Counted from the first letter of the stretch, positions 1-12,691 are shown. The stretch: 64,000 bases of DNA from Ichthyophonus hoferi (GCA_002751075.1 NAOQ01000315.1:3877-67876); one strand, 5' to 3'. Notes: generated from the letters alone by a model not told the origin. Made by a program: numbers and translations.

Positions 1-615
1 TTGTGACAGCAATGAGAAGTGTGATAACACAGACTGAAGGCATAATGGATTCCTTAATAAACTTTGTTTCCATATACTGAAAAACAAAACTCATTCCTAT
101 TTAGGAATTTACACAGCTTGCTTTGGTATAGTAAGAAATCTTTGTGATAACCCTGTAATCTATATTTGTGGTAAACTCGTTTTTTATCTTACCGTGGCTA
201 AAAAGCTGCATACTTTCAACCAATTAAACAGCAATCAAGTTGTGATCAAACAATTCTAGTTGGCTTTATTGGTCTCATGAACCATATTAGTCAATAAAGA
301 TCCATATGGACTGAAATATTGAACACAGCTACATTGACATACACGATAAACAAGGGTTACGAAAAGGATAAAATGAACGAAAACAGCCAAACAAGAAACG
401 GATAATGATGTGTAAACCTTATAAATAAAGCTTTGCGTTTCCTATAGCTTGTTAACCATATCTTATATATAAATATTCTCAGTGATGGCTAGAAGGTACC
501 TGGCATGTATGCTATAAGCATCATGTTCTATGGTAATGTCGAGTTCTTTGTTGGCACTTGATTATATTCTTCAGTGTTATATCTTCCTCTTACCGAGAAC
601 CCTTAGAACGGCTTA
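1..615. other. AT-rich stretch, no gene recognised
   Basis: AT-rich sequence with no open frame, RNA-gene signature or repeat that I can support. If the open frame at 616-948 is a terminal exon, its upstream exons would lie here or to the left of the window. Confidence 0.4.
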
Positions 616-948
616 GTGACTTTCAATATTAATCATAACTATTACATACATACAACTTTAATATCTCTCACTGGTCGTTCAAATTGTGCTATTACTACAT
701 ATGAACCTAAGCGTATCAATGCAGAAGTCTCTCTTCAATGTGCAGAAGAATACTTTAGACAGCTGAGGATGGAACCATTATACACTCCTTCTCTTAGATC
801 AAACTCATTTTATCTTTCTATTGAAAGTAGATCAGAGCTAAGCACTGCCTCTATCGCTAGCCCAGTAAGAAATACTACTAAACCACACATAATTGGAGCT
901 CCCGAAGTCGGTAAACAAGTCATCATAACTACTGTAGATTGTTATTAA
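616..948 (+). CDS. Possible terminal exon of an unrecognised protein
   Basis: An open frame of about 110 codons that ends in TAA and is richer in GC than its flanks. From about 660 the translation is mixed in composition (segments such as CAEEYFRQLRMEPLY), unlike the Ile/Tyr/Asn-rich noise found in other frames here. The first codons are Asn/Tyr/His-rich and may be intronic, so the nominal ATG is doubtful and this may be a last exon. AATAAA-like signals follow near 1080-1100. No family is recognised. It could also be a chance open frame. Confidence 0.3.
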   Translation: MTFNINHNYYIHTTLISLTGRSNCAITTYEPKRINAEVSLQCAEEYFRQLRMEPLYTPSLRSNSFYLSIESRSELSTASIASPVRNTTKPHIIGAPEVGKQVIITTVDCY

Positions 949-2035
949 TTTTAAACACATGTTATGAATTCAAATTCAAATTCAATTGCATACCTAATAT
1001 AGTATATAAGAATTAGTCTCCTTCCTAATCATTACTGTGTAGGTTTAATAGATAATCTCTACTATTTGATTAATAGCATATAATAAATAAATAAAATATG
1101 TGTTATATTCTAATACAGATAAATAAACGAGGAATTATTGTAACAGATTAAACATGTTCCAGCATAAAAATTATCATATAAGTGGCATGTTACACATGTA
1201 CGCAGGTGTTTGGTATGTCAAAAAAATTAAAATCCATTGAACTATGCTTATTTGGTCTTGCTAACCATAATTATTCATATTATCACACTGAATACTATAT
1301 TCATTGCTTAATTTAATATTTCATCAACGAATGAGTTATAGTAAGAGAGGCCTTTGAAATTTACTGAGACATCTCTGATTTTTCACTGTTTGAGAGTGAC
1401 AAGAATGATCTCTGATGGGCACACTTAAATGGATGTCTAAATGTAATCTTTGCTCTAGTTTAAACTCCTTTTTATACTTTAACTTGGACTAATATATCTT
1501 ATCTAATTGCTTAACTTATCTATTCAATATAATTGGAAACGGTTGAGTTAATTTAAAACAATATCGATGGTACATGCCTCATTCAATTGATGCCCTATAT
1601 TTTTTGCGGTTTTGACTTAATCCCGTCTATCATGATTTAAGCATATCCTTTTATAACTATTATATAGGTAAATAGTATCTATTTGCTACATGATATAAGC
1701 AAAATATGTATGGAAATAAATATATAAAAGTTGGTTTTAATTGGCATCTAGCTATATTGACCTAATGGCATAGAGGGATTCCAAAATGTTGTTAGACATA
1801 AGAGAGTATATTATAAAACGACCAAAATATAATAAATTATGTGGCATAATATGATTTTTTAATTTACAAGTTATTTATTTTATATATTGCGAATGAGAAA
1901 TTTGAATAAAATTTATTGAAAATTCTTTTTGTAGATTCATTATTGTTATTCTATCACAGATAGATGGCACTTGATGCAGTTCAGCATTATACATATATAG
2001 AAATAAAATGTATAGTGATGTGGATCTTATATGAA
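949..2035. other. AT-rich intergenic stretch
   Basis: About 1.1 kb of AT-rich DNA. I see no coding, RNA or mobile-element signal apart from the AATAAA-like motifs near 1080-1100. Confidence 0.4.
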
Positions 2036-2420
2036 TTTACATAAATTAGTAACCTAATCGGTTTGGTACATGAACACGGGTTTCCAACCAGTCACTGATA
2101 TTCCCAATTAAAACATTTCTTTTTGAGCTAAATATTCTATTTTAGAAGATAGTTTTGGACATATCACTTCATCTTTGCCGTAAAATAAGTATAAATGTTC
2201 TTGTAGCCAGTAGCAGGGCCCTTGTAAGATCCTGTGTGATTGCATCGCTTGCTCAGCACAATTCCGCACTCTCAGAATTCGCGAATTTTGTCAAAGTGGC
2301 GATGCTGTTGTGTTGAGAAGCTATATAGTATCATGCATCAGTGTCAGAAGACTATGATGCTTGAGTGCATTGACCCAGGAAGGTAGGTAAGCAAATACCA
2401 GAAAGAGATGAATCAATGGG
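2036..2420 (+). repeat. Diverged direct repeat, copy 1
   Basis: This segment shares a collinear series of short matches with 3560-3950 in the same orientation: a TAAATTAGTAACCTAATC-like start, CAGTCACTGATATTCCCAAT against CAGTCACTGGTACTCCCAAT, a shared AGCTATATAGTA block near 2320, and a TTGAGTGCATTGA-like block near 2363. The copies are well diverged. They bracket the predicted secreted-protein gene at 2506-2910. Whether they are element ends or an old segmental duplication is not clear. Confidence 0.5.
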
Positions 2421-2505
2421 GCAATCAGAGCCTGAGAACATACAAAGTACGGCTGGAGTACTGACAATTTCGCAAACAACTAAACTCTTGGCAGTCACGT
2501 CTGTT

Positions 2506-2910
2506 TTAGTTCTGTTTAAAATGAACGGTAACCTTCCAATACTGGGAAATGTGGAAAAAAAACCCAACGGGACCCAAGCATACGTCTTTGGTGGCCTCAA
2601 CAAAATGTGAAAAACTTTCTTCAGGCAGCAGGCATTTTTCGTCAGAGCTGCGCAGGAATGTCAACACATTACTAAAGGGGTCATAATGAATTTTTTGGAA
2701 CCATTTCCGGAACTCATCACCTCCTGGGTGACATGTATCAAGCATAACAGTTTCACATTGGCCACTCTGTGGATTAAACTCCGATACTTTGGCACAGTTT
2801 TCAAAGAGATAGGGGCAAATTACTGCGTAAAAAGTTGATTTGGGGATGACGGCAGCGCTCATTACACTGGCGGTGACCGAACAAAGCAAAGCAAGATTAA
2901 GAGCAAACAT
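2506..2910 (-). CDS. Small predicted secreted cysteine-containing protein
   Basis: A 134-codon open frame. It starts with a convincing signal peptide: Met, a hydrophobic core FALNLALLCSVTASVM, then small residues SAA as a likely cleavage site near residue 19-20. The mature part has about six cysteines spread over residues 30-112 (VICPYLFENC, QCETVMLDTC, EKCLLPEE, KDVCLGP), compatible with disulfides outside the cell. Asn is too scarce to suggest heavy glycosylation. No family is recognised. The last 20 or so residues after KDVCLGPVG may be read-through past an unrecognised splice donor, so the C-terminus is uncertain. An inhibitor, surface protein or effector-like protein is possible but not shown. 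Confidence 0.5.
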   Translation of the reverse strand: MFALNLALLCSVTASVMSAAVIPKSTFYAVICPYLFENCAKVSEFNPQSGQCETVMLDTCHPGGDEFRKWFQKIHYDPFSNVLTFLRSSDEKCLLPEESFSHFVEATKDVCLGPVGFFFHISQYWKVTVHFKQN

Positions 2911-3272
2911 AGCGCTTTTTTCTTTTAACTAGACAGGAAAATTTGAAATAATTAACCGGAAACTGCAGTATGTAACTAATGACTAAATGACTGAGCGTCT
3001 GTATTATAGTAACATCCGCGTTCTTGTGATTAGTAGATCTTACGGACGACAGGGATATACCGCTTACTGCGGACATTTAATAGGATGACAGATAAGTAGA
3101 AGCTTGTGAAGGTTACAAGATTACCTACTTAAATAGTGGCTTAGACAATTTTTTATCCCCCAAATTCAACCATAAATCATGAAAAATAAGGACTAATAAA
3201 CAATAAGGTTCAAATTTATAATTACATACCGTTATTTGGATTATTTTTTGTTTATTCATTAAAGAAAAAAAA

Positions 3273-3541
3273 ATGATATCTCTTGGTTTTGCTTTGCTTT
3301 GCTCCGCTCCCGTCACACCATCCGCGGTTGGAGTATCAACAGCAGTTTACTGAAGAGAGAAGAACTTGGGAACCTATTATGCTTGGTGAGCACCATCAAC
3401 GCCCTCTTTGCCAACTACAGTGGACTCGTAACACAGAATGGACATACTCTGCTAAACAAGTCGATCCCGTCAGTTGCATTGGGTATTTTTTCGGAGTTAG
3501 CCAATATAACAAAATTTTCTTTCATTTCACCAATATATTAA
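3273..3541 (+). CDS. Possible small secreted-protein exons
   Basis: From the ATG at 3273 one frame gives a short signal-like stretch (MISLGFALLCSAP) that stops after about 27 codons. The overlapping frame from 3299 stays open to 3541 and contains NALFANYSGLVTQNG, with N-glycosylation sequons NYS, NKS and NIT. The DNA at the start (TTTGCTTTGCTTTGCTCCG) resembles the signal-peptide DNA of the gene at 2506-2910, so this may be a relative in the opposite orientation. I found no splice model that joins the two frames cleanly. A chance open frame remains possible. Confidence 0.2.
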
Positions 3542-3559
3542 TTGTGCCTATACCAGTTG

Positions 3560-3950
3560 TCTAAATTAATAATCTAATTAGCTTGGCACGTAAAAACAAA
3601 TTTATTATCAGTCACTGGTACTCCCAATTTTTATTTTTGTTATTGGTATATATTTTCAGATGTAGAAATAGTTTTAAAAGATGCACAGGTCCCATTTATC
3701 TGAACGTAGGTAGGAATGACAAAGTGCTCAACCAACAGAAAGAAAGAAAGAAAGTGAGCACATGCAAACTTCCATTTCATTAACACTGACTTAAAACAAG
3801 CTGCCACATTTCATTTGTGAATTGCGTAAAAGACACTTGACAGCTTTTAAATAAATAGCTATATAGTACCATGGAGCAAAGCTAGAAGAAAGACTCTGGT
3901 ACCTTAGTGCATTAATCTAGAATGATGGATTTACACATACCGGAGTTATG
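3560..3950 (+). repeat. Diverged direct repeat, copy 2
   Basis: Partner of the repeat at 2036-2420, same orientation and same order of matching blocks, including CAGTCACTGGTACTCCCAAT near 3610 and AGCTATATAGTACCATG near 3858. A short GAAA-type run (AGAAAGAAAGAAAG) near 3740 is private to this copy. Confidence 0.5.
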
Positions 3951-3960
3951 CGTAGCAATA

Positions 3961-5454
3961 TGGCAAGTGGGACCAAAAGTAAACGAACTGTGACTTTATG
4001 GTTATAAGACAAGCCAATAATGGGAATCACGGTTGGGAAAGGTACGGCATAATACAATGACCATATTGCATTATGCTTATATATATATATATATATATAA
4101 GCTTAATCAAGCGCCATCTATCTGTGACATTATGTCAACAATACACCTATCCCATAAATTTACATTGAATTTTTATTCAAGTTTTTTCATGATCTCATCT
4201 GCAACGCATAAAATATTTTTTAAAAAATTAAGCTCTACATGCTTAATGTCATCAATAATATTTTTATGCCAAATGACTTACTATCTTCTATCAAACGAAA
4301 CATTGGAATTTTTTGATATTTTCGAGCTAAATATATTGTCATCACTTAGATGAGTTTAGATTTTTTTCAATTTTGTATAGCTAGCTATATCAGGTTAATT
4401 AGATGATTTGGGTTTTAGAGAAACACGTGGAGATTACTATATATATAGTATGAATTACATAATGGAAATTAAATTAACATTTATAAAGTGAATTCTTAGG
4501 AGGTAATTACCCATATGCAATGTGGTATAATGCGCTGTTGTATTAGATGCAAATATTATATATATTAAGGGTATCAAACTAATTATTTTCAAGAGAGACC
4601 AACGTACTTTTCTTATAAAAAAATAAGAGATCCCAATTTATACGGCACCATCAAAATTCAATTCAAGCCAACATTACATTATTCATGGATGGAGACATAC
4701 ATCATTTCAAAAGAAATTCTAGAAACCTCAATGTAGAATTATTTCTACAGTTTTATTGTGGTGGCAAGAATAAGCAACTTTTTTGTTTTCAAAGCACTTT
4801 CACAACATCCTTAAAACATTTTGTTTTAAAAGCTTTTAAATCTTCAATAAAAGATACATGATCCTAAATAAAACCATTAACTAATGATTTTATTTAACTG
4901 TCTCAACATATTGGATTGGACATAGTTAAAATTCAGTGTAAGGAGTATCTTATGCATGATATTTATTCAAAATAGTTGCCAGGAATTTCTGTTAATGTCT
5001 AGATTAATTTTTTTAAGTTATTTTTAAATGCGAGTTCTTCAAGAATATTACGCCAATAGTAGGTGATATCGTCATTATATATAGCATGATGGTTGCTTAT
5101 TGGCCATATAGAGCATTAATTCGGTCATAAAATTCCGTAGATGCCCTAATAAAATTAATTAAGATGAAAGGTACAAATGTCAACAAAATATTTATCAAGC
5201 AGCCAGATGTAGCTTAGATTAAGTGCATTTTTGTAAGACACGTTTTGGGGTATTTCTCAGCAATATAAGAATCAAGTTTTTCTTGTATTTTCATGCATGA
5301 AATAACAATATTCCTTACTGGCATAGCTATAGCTAATATATATTTTAATATATAATATATTGATAGATTGGCCTTTCTTAGTTGTTTTTGTTTCCTTATA
5401 TACTTTTTAAATCTTTGTTTACCGCGAGTGTTAATTATATTCATAGCTACATTC
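3961..5454. other. AT-rich intergenic stretch
   Basis: A short (TA)n run sits at 4079-4099. Open frames here are low-complexity Ile/Tyr/Phe/Ser-rich and are not supported as genes. Confidence 0.4.
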
Positions 5455-6060
5455 ATTACATGTGGCCTGAGGAAACATTTAATGCAATCTATTGGTGTTT
5501 AATGGCAATCCAGCAATCTATCCAAATTAAGCTAACCAATGGTGGAGGTCCTGCAAGTATATAATAAGCTATTTCAGATTGTAGGTTTGGGGTCCAAATA
5601 ACACATTACTTAGGCAACCTGCTTAAGACAAGTCTGCAGACTTTGTTAATAATAAAAAATATGCTTAACATATCTGTACTCCTTGTATGTAAATAGACAT
5701 GTTGAAACCCCTTAATTCAGTATTCTCTTTTCTTCTAAAGGAGTACAGGTCACAGGAACGCTCCTGACTGCTTATTATTTCCAATATTGGCAGCAGAGAA
5801 AGCTTAAATGGTTTACCATAGCCACAAAATTTAGTAATTCTATTAAGTCAACAATCCACAAATACCGAAAATAGTTCACCCTAACCCTAAATCCATTCAA
5901 TGACTTCTACGTATGGAGACTTAATTATATTATATCTATACACAGTCTTCAAATCCACATTTGAACTATCAACATTTCCAGCTCTAAAGTGACATCAAGG
6001 TTATGTACAAAGCAATTGGGCAACCCCCACATATTACCAGCACTTAACATACAGTTTGTT
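5455..6060 (+). mobile_element. LTR-type repeat, family A, partial (fossil)
   Basis: Middle-to-end part of an interspersed repeat that also occurs at 6700-7110 and 34470-34890 on this strand and inside 26390-28570 on the other. Shared blocks include a GGAGGTCCTGCAAGTAT-like block, AATAAGCTATTTCAGATTGT, GCTTAACATATCTGTACTCC, AGGTCACAGGAACGCTCCTG and, at the end, CAACATTTCCAGCTCTAAAG. This copy lacks the family's opening block and looks like a decayed solo LTR. The LTR assignment comes from the copy at 6700. Confidence 0.6.
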
Positions 6061-6699
6061 GAACTGCCTTTCCTCCTTTTTTACATTGGGTGACATGCCA
6101 AAGTCACGTCTGAATGTCATCAGGAATTCTCTAGTTTTTTTAGTCAGCGGCAAGTCTTCAGCCAAGTAGTCACTGTGTTAAGGTTCTTTTCATATTCCTT
6201 TTTATTGAAAGTATGAGTCAATTTAATAATATCTTTATTTGTTTCTACTCCTGCTTTTTCTTCTTCTAACCTACTACCAGTGTGCTAGACATAGTTTTTG
6301 TTTTTGCATTGTGTGTTTTAAATAATAGAAACTAATGCTTATTGGTAACTATATAAAGGTCGAGTATTGTGACTTAGCCCGTATTTAGTACTAGCGCTGC
6401 TGGTATTTTTATCTACCTCTCAAAATCGGTTGGCATTAATTAGAGTAATTAGAGTAATTAATCATTAGTGTGATAATCTAATATTTATTCTATGTTTAGA
6501 CTATGTGGGTATTGATCGATAAATAGAATAACGTATTTGTATTTTTGCCTGGCTAGGCAAATAATATTTCCGAGAGCCGATAGAGCTATCTTCATTGTTC
6601 GATTCAGAGGAATTTCCTGCGCGTAATTAAAATAACGATCATAATTGAGATTATGTGGTACGTTTTTCCAGAAATCACCATACTTTTTCATATTTTTTA
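6061..6699. other. Intervening AT-rich DNA, possibly element-derived
   Basis: No gene recognised. The last 45 bases before 6729 match the internal 3' end (CTGCCTAGGCTAAGGGGGAG) seen before family A LTR starts elsewhere, so the right part may be remains of an element's interior. Confidence 0.35.
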
Positions 6700-7110
6700 T
6701 GCCTCAGGTGAAATAATCTGCCTAGGCTAAGGGGGAGTGTAAAAACAGGAATATTTAATTGATCCAAGTATTTCTTTATATAGCTATAATGATTTAATAT
6801 TAGTAGTAATTATTATTACGTATGTAGCCTGGGAAAATGCTTGGTGCACTTTATTGGGGTTAACTGGCAATCTATATAATAAGCCATTTCAGATCATACG
6901 TTTGAGGTCCAAGTAACACATTACTTGGGCATCCTGCCTAAGATAAGTCCTGCAGACTTGTTTAATAACAAAAAATATGTTCAGAATATCTGTACTCCGT
7001 GTATTAAGTAGACGCGTTTAAACCCCCCTTAATTCCTCTTTCTCTCTCTTTCTAGATGAATATAGGTCACAGGAACGCCCCTGTCTCAATTTATTATTTC
7101 TAATAGCTTC
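6700..7110 (+). mobile_element. LTR-type repeat, family A, with polypurine tract (fossil)
   Basis: The polypurine tract CTAAGGGGGAG is followed at once by TGTAAAAACAGGAATATTTA, the usual arrangement of a copia-type 3' LTR (tract then TGT). The body then follows family A: ATTTCTTTATATAGCTAT, AATAAGCCATTTCAGATCAT, ATATCTGTACTCCGTGTAT, AGGTCACAGGAACGCCCCTG. It is a partial, decayed copy. The tract-LTR junction is the best evidence that family A is an LTR family. Confidence 0.65.
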
Positions 7111-7195
7111 CATATCGCATTCATATTTGCTTATATGAACATGTTTCAAATTTTTTTTTTGAAAGTCTTGTTTCTACCTAGACTATATCATCGAT

Positions 7196-7310
7196 GCTAT
7201 TTTATTGCTGTAATCTGAGGTGACCTGTAGATTCCACTTGGGAGTTAAAAAAAAAAGCGTCTTCTCTTTTTCACTGGTCTCATTGGACTCTGTACCATTA
7301 AACTTTTTTT
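7196..7310. repeat. Terminal-repeat remnant of the copia fossil, left
   Basis: Shares GTAGATTCCACTTGGGA and a following TTCTCTTTT...TAGACTCTGTAC-type block with 12076-12190 in the same orientation, about 4.9 kb away across the copia interior. Exact ends cannot be set by eye. Confidence 0.5.
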
Positions 7311-10300
7311 TGTAAACAAGTCATCCAGTGACTATTCAAAGATTCATTTAAGAGCCTACTTATCACACGCGTTATCATCAATCACTACACGATTCTAAAC
7401 TATTAACCAACATTATTTAAAAACCACAGTAAATTTACACGTCTAGACCCAATTAAATATAAGTAGTGACATCATTAAATTAATTGATTATCATTAATTA
7501 ATGTCTAAGTCTTAATTATTGATTAAAACCTTATTCTAACTGTTTCTTAGCATATAGAGGTTCAATGCCATATATGCAACAAGTATTTGTAAAAGACAGG
7601 TTTTTTCAACTAAACACCTGCAGAAGCTGAAATACCTCAACACTCAATCTACATCCCCATATACCCATGAGGATGTTACTTACTCATCCATGGTTAATAT
7701 CCTGTATGCATTCATGAATTGAGCTGGTGTTAGTGCTTTGGTGAGAATGTTTTATCTCTGGTTATGGGTTGAGATCAGCTTGATATCGATGTCCCCATTC
7801 CTAATGACTTCCTTAGTGTGATGGTAATTAACGGATGTGTTTTGTGGTTTTAGCTATCTCGTTGTTTTCTGAATTTTAATGGCTGATTGGGTTGTATTCA
7901 TAAGCGGCTACTGGACCTGGCTTTATGCCAACACTTTCTAAAATACCGGAAGTCCATACTATCTTGTGCACAGCTGATTTGGTACAATATATTCAGCTTC
8001 TGTAATGGATAATGTTACTAGAGACTGTTCCTGACTGAACCATGAGGCTGATGAGTCATTTAAGAAAAATATGCATCCTGTTGTTGACTTACTGGTAGTC
8101 CTATCTCCAACGAAGTCTATATCTAGGCATGCCTTTAATTCCAATGGTGATTTCTGGCAAACCAGGCCTATATCCCGGAATGGGTAAAAATATTCCATCA
8201 AGTAGAGTACCATTCTCCAGTAGGATTCTGATGGATTGGAGGCAAAACGTGCTAGGTAACTAACTGACTGTAAAGGCTATGTCTGGATTAGCTAGGCCGG
8301 ATATCCACAGAAGACAACCTATTGCTTTCTGGGATTCTCTCAGCTTACACCTTTAAGTCATATCAGTGTCTCTGTCTAGGTCTGACACGTGGTTTGGATG
8401 TGCAGGGGACATGGTTCATTTAACGCTTTCCCTGTTGTATGATCTTAACATCTCTTTGATGTATCCTTCTTATTTTAAGTGGATGGACCCCTGACTATAT
8501 TTCCAAACCTGGTTTTCCAGGTATTTTTCTGGAAAGCCCATCTTGGTTTCAAACTGTTTCTTCATACTGCTGATCAAACTACTTGTGACCACACTGTTGT
8601 TGGAGACAATTGATATATCAATGTAGAAACATAGGAAAAAATATGGTGTGCAATGTGATACATAAAAACCATGAGCCTGAATTGATTGGGAAAAGATGCT
8701 CTGTAGTTAAAAATGTAGCTAAGGTATGCTACCAGACTAATGCAGTTTGCTTCAGTCCTTATAATAATCTTTGAATATTGCACACTCTGTGTGGAAAATA
8801 TGAGTCCTCAAAACTTCCAGGCTGATGTATGTAATGTTTTCCTCCAGTATACCATTTAGGTCAGCTTCTACTATGTCACGTTGTACAGCCTCCAGGTCAT
8901 TTAATGTTGCCAATACTAACAGACGATGTATAGTGATCAGTGAGTAAACTGGAGACTCTATGTCAAAGTGGTCAATGTTTTCCCTCGGTCAATTACCCAT
9001 CACTACAGGTCATGTCTTGTACTTTGAAATGTTCCCTTTTGAGGTTGCTAGCAATTCTTCATGTACATTTGTCTAAAAGGACTTTCATTCATTTTTGCAT
9101 TTCTGCCTCCCATTGAGACCATTGAGGGGAATTCATGGTTGCATGGGCAGACTTGGGTACAGTTTGGCCATATAAATTGACCTGTGTAGTTGAGTATGCC
9201 TCGTATGCTGAGATTGAGTCTGGTTGATATGATGTATTTGACCTGATAGTGAAGGGTACATGCTTGTGTTTTCTTGGGTGTGTGCTGACAATTATCAGTG
9301 TGGTCTGCATTCTCCTCTTCTTGCTTACTCCAAACTTTCTTGGGCTTCTCATTTTTTTCCTTTCTTGATTTATCTATCATGTTATTTAACCTTTTTTACC
9401 TTAGAATTCCACTACCCCTTTGCTGATGTATCCTTCTGGGCCTCCTTCAATGATGAAGTGCCACTTTGTGTTAGGTAGGAGACCTCCCTAAGTATGGTGG
9501 GAGACTTGACTCTGTGTCCTTGCTTGTTGCCACAAGATGGCTTGTTTGCTTGATCTGATGGGAGCTTTGGCTGCTTTTCTGCATGAGGAAACCCTTGTCA
9601 CTAGGAACTTGATATCCCTGCGGATTAAGATCCATCTATTCTTTATATTCTTTAGTTTTTATGCTTTCTGGGTTTCTTAATATCCCAATATAACTGCTTC
9701 CCGTTTTTTGGTACTGTTTGCTCAAAAGGCACATCCTTGCAGTAACACCAGCACCTGTAAGCTTTGAGCTGGCTAAAAGGTACAGTTGCTTAATGCCAAA
9801 AGTCCCAAGTGAGCATAGATTTCGGCAAGCATCTGGTTAGTAGCACATCCAGAGTAAAAAGATGTAGACTTTGCAGCTTCATTTTAACCGTATTGAGGGA
9901 GACCATTCTATCCCTACACTGCCAATCATTGTGAATAGGGGTTGATTTAACCTTTCACTTAGGCCATTCTATTCAGAATGATGAGAGACAGTTGCTTGAT
10001 GTAAAATATTAAATTTCTCCATATATTCAGAGGATAGGTTCAGGCATTCAGTTCCATTATCAGTTACCAGAGTGACCATAGGCCAGTCATGTATGCTAGT
10101 GGCATAGGTGTGGTACCGTTTGGAAGCTTCAAACGTGTGTGACTTTTGAGCAGATAGAATTTAACATAATGTAAGCATTTATCTGTAAATTTCACAACAT
10201 ACTTGAGACCTGAGTAGGACCTTTTCCCTGGTCCAGTTAAGTCTGAGTGCTCACGTTGTAGCATTTTAATTGCTGTGTCAGTTTATTCCGGGTAGGGAAT

Positions 10301-12075
10301 ACTCCTGGATTTAGACATGTTGCATGTCCTACAATTTTAGTCCTTTTTTTTTCAAGGACATCACTGTTGGATATTGATAATGCTAGAGTCATATTAGCTG
10401 GAGTTGAATGCATGAATCTGGAATAAAGTATTTAAAAAACCTGACTTTTGATTCTTCTCCTGTGGTAAGGACTTGCTTCTCAACTACCATGTTTGCCACC
10501 TGATGTGTGGGGACTGGCTCTAGTCCTTTCCTGCCACTCTTTATGTCTTGTGGTGGGATCACTGGGGTGCCCAGTCTGCAGATTATATTTCTTTTTCTGG
10601 TCCCTGACATAACAACTACTTTTTGATAGATTGTTACTCTGTTATCTTTGAACATGGTTATAATATCTCTTCCATTTCATAACAGTATTGTTAATAGACT
10701 CACCTTCAAATATGGTATGAATGGTGCATTCTCCAGCCTAATGACGTTCCCATTTTAACTTTCTCTTGCAGTTAATAACGCACTGCCACATCCTAAAGCA
10801 ATGCTTTTCTTTCTGTTTCTTCATTGTATATAGGACATTTTTGGGGTGAAAGTAACAAAGTCTTCTTTATAGAAATAGAGATGTTTTGATGAACCACTCT
10901 CCAAAACAATGCTTGTATGCGAGGTTTCCCCATCCATGTCTTCTTAATTTGCATAGGCAGTCCCTATATCTGAAGTATCTACCTCTGATGTGTAGGCAAC
11001 ATTGTAGGACTTCCTGCCCTTATTATAGTGATGAGATTTTTCCACCTCCTTATTCCCCGCTTGCTGGGTTGGTTGTTGCTCCTCATGACCGCATCTTTCA
11101 CATCTTGCTGTCCAGGGATGTCTATTCTTCTGCTTGGACTGGACTGGTAGTGTGTTCCAATGTTGGGATTGCTTACTCTTTGTATAACAGGATAATGACT
11201 TGTTGGGTGTCCCTTGGCATATGTTACATATGACTGATTCGTTGGTGTTGGTGTTCTTTCCACGGATTCTGCTGGTTCCCATTACTTTTTTTAGACTCCA
11301 GCTTGACATAGGTTGCCATATCGTCAATAAATCCTTTCAAAGTCTCACAGCTGTTAGTAAATTGATGGAAAGCTCTAAGTTGACCTCCATACTTCGCGGA
11401 TTGTAGATCATAAATCATTTTGATAACTACAGCTTGGTCATGTTGACTAGTATTAGTTTTGTGATGTATTTATTTCCATTTTTATTTGGGTTGAGTGATA
11501 TCTCCAGATATTCCAACATATAGATCTTTTGCTGAGCTGTGTCATTCCCATCACACCAATTTCGCATGGCTCTCATGTGTAGTATGTAAAATAGATTCTG
11601 TTTTCAGTCTTCTATCAGGCGTAATTGCTCTGTTGCTACAGATGCATAAAAGTAGTGTCTACCTGTAGTTTCCGCAGGAGGCACTCTTGTTGGGTCCAAC
11701 AGTTGTTGTTGAGCGAGTTCCTCCTTTATTTCCAGCAGGCATATCGAGACTTGCATCTTATCCTGAATGCATTCAGCTTACTTGGCATAGCTGATACTAT
11801 ATTCTGATTCCCAGAGAAGATCTTCCTTAGAAATTGGGAGAGAGGTGATAGGCTTCACAGTCCTTCCTCAGAACTGTATAAGCAGTTGCTGGAGTAATTC
11901 ATTCATGAAAAAAAGCTGACTTCCAGGAAGCAATTGCTCCCGTCCCTGACCAGGACCATGACTTTGTGCACCCGTGATGTTCTGCTCTCTTGGTATAGTT
12001 TTATATTTAGTTTCCTTGGAAGGCTGATTGGAACTATTAATGGAAATTTTTTAGGTTGTTGCTGGGCCTTGGCAA

Positions 12076-12190
12076 CCCTGCTGTAATTTGTGTAGATTCC
12101 ACTTGGGAATCAAAGGACATACGTGGATTCTCTTCTTTTCTAGCCCCACTAGACTCTGTACACTAGCCTCTGCACTGGTGGAAATGTTGT
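12076..12190. repeat. Terminal-repeat remnant of the copia fossil, right
   Basis: Counterpart of 7196-7310: GTAGATTCCACTTGGGAATC, then GGATTCTCTTCTTTTCTAG and CTAGACTCTGTACACTAG, same orientation. The strong divergence between the two copies suggests an old insertion. Confidence 0.5.
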
Positions 12191-12691
12191 TTTCCTCAAA
12201 AGAAGTGCCTTAATGTATGCTGGTCGTCACATGCGTCTGAAGAAAACTGGATTTAAGGTTTCTTCTTTTCCTTAGTAACTGTAGATCCTGACGCATTAGC
12301 TGTCTTTTCCCTTTTGTGCCTAACTATAGTCTGACAAGGTGTGTCCTGTTTCTGCTCACTCATACCTATTATGAACTAAACTTGGTGTCTATATTTAAGC
12401 CTTTTCCTTAACAACTTTAAACTCAGGATTTAAACCAAGTCTGTTAGTAAAATTAAGGAGGTAAGGCATTGTATCGTTAAAACTCCCACATATAGTCTAT
12501 CCCAGGAATACGTGAGAAAAGAAAAAGAGAAAAATAGAATGAAAACACTTTGAAGTTCACAAATTTACATGCAAAATCACGCAATCAAGCCTCTTTATTT
12601 TTTATTGATTTCCTTGATAGGTCAGAAAAAAGGTTTTATGATTCCCTATTGACCCGCGGGTACAAAATTATTGACCAATATTATTGTGTAT

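Larger units (their letters stand above)
7190..12420 (-). mobile_element. Decayed Ty1/copia LTR retrotransposon (fossil)
   Basis: Coding remains in copia order on the minus strand. A gag-like part with a zinc-knuckle-like CNICQGTPNKSLSC segment lies near 11.2 kb. Integrase-core remains (HSDLTGPGKRSYSGLKYVVK) lie near 10.2 kb. Reverse-transcriptase-region remains lie between about 9.3 and 8.5 kb. An RNase H part with the hallmarks KSTTGCIFFLND and SITEAEYI lies at about 8.2-7.96 kb. Integrase before reverse transcriptase places it in Ty1/copia. Related short sequences at 7196-7310 and 12076-12190 suggest terminal-repeat remains. The element is clearly broken many times over and not recent. Confidence 0.8.
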
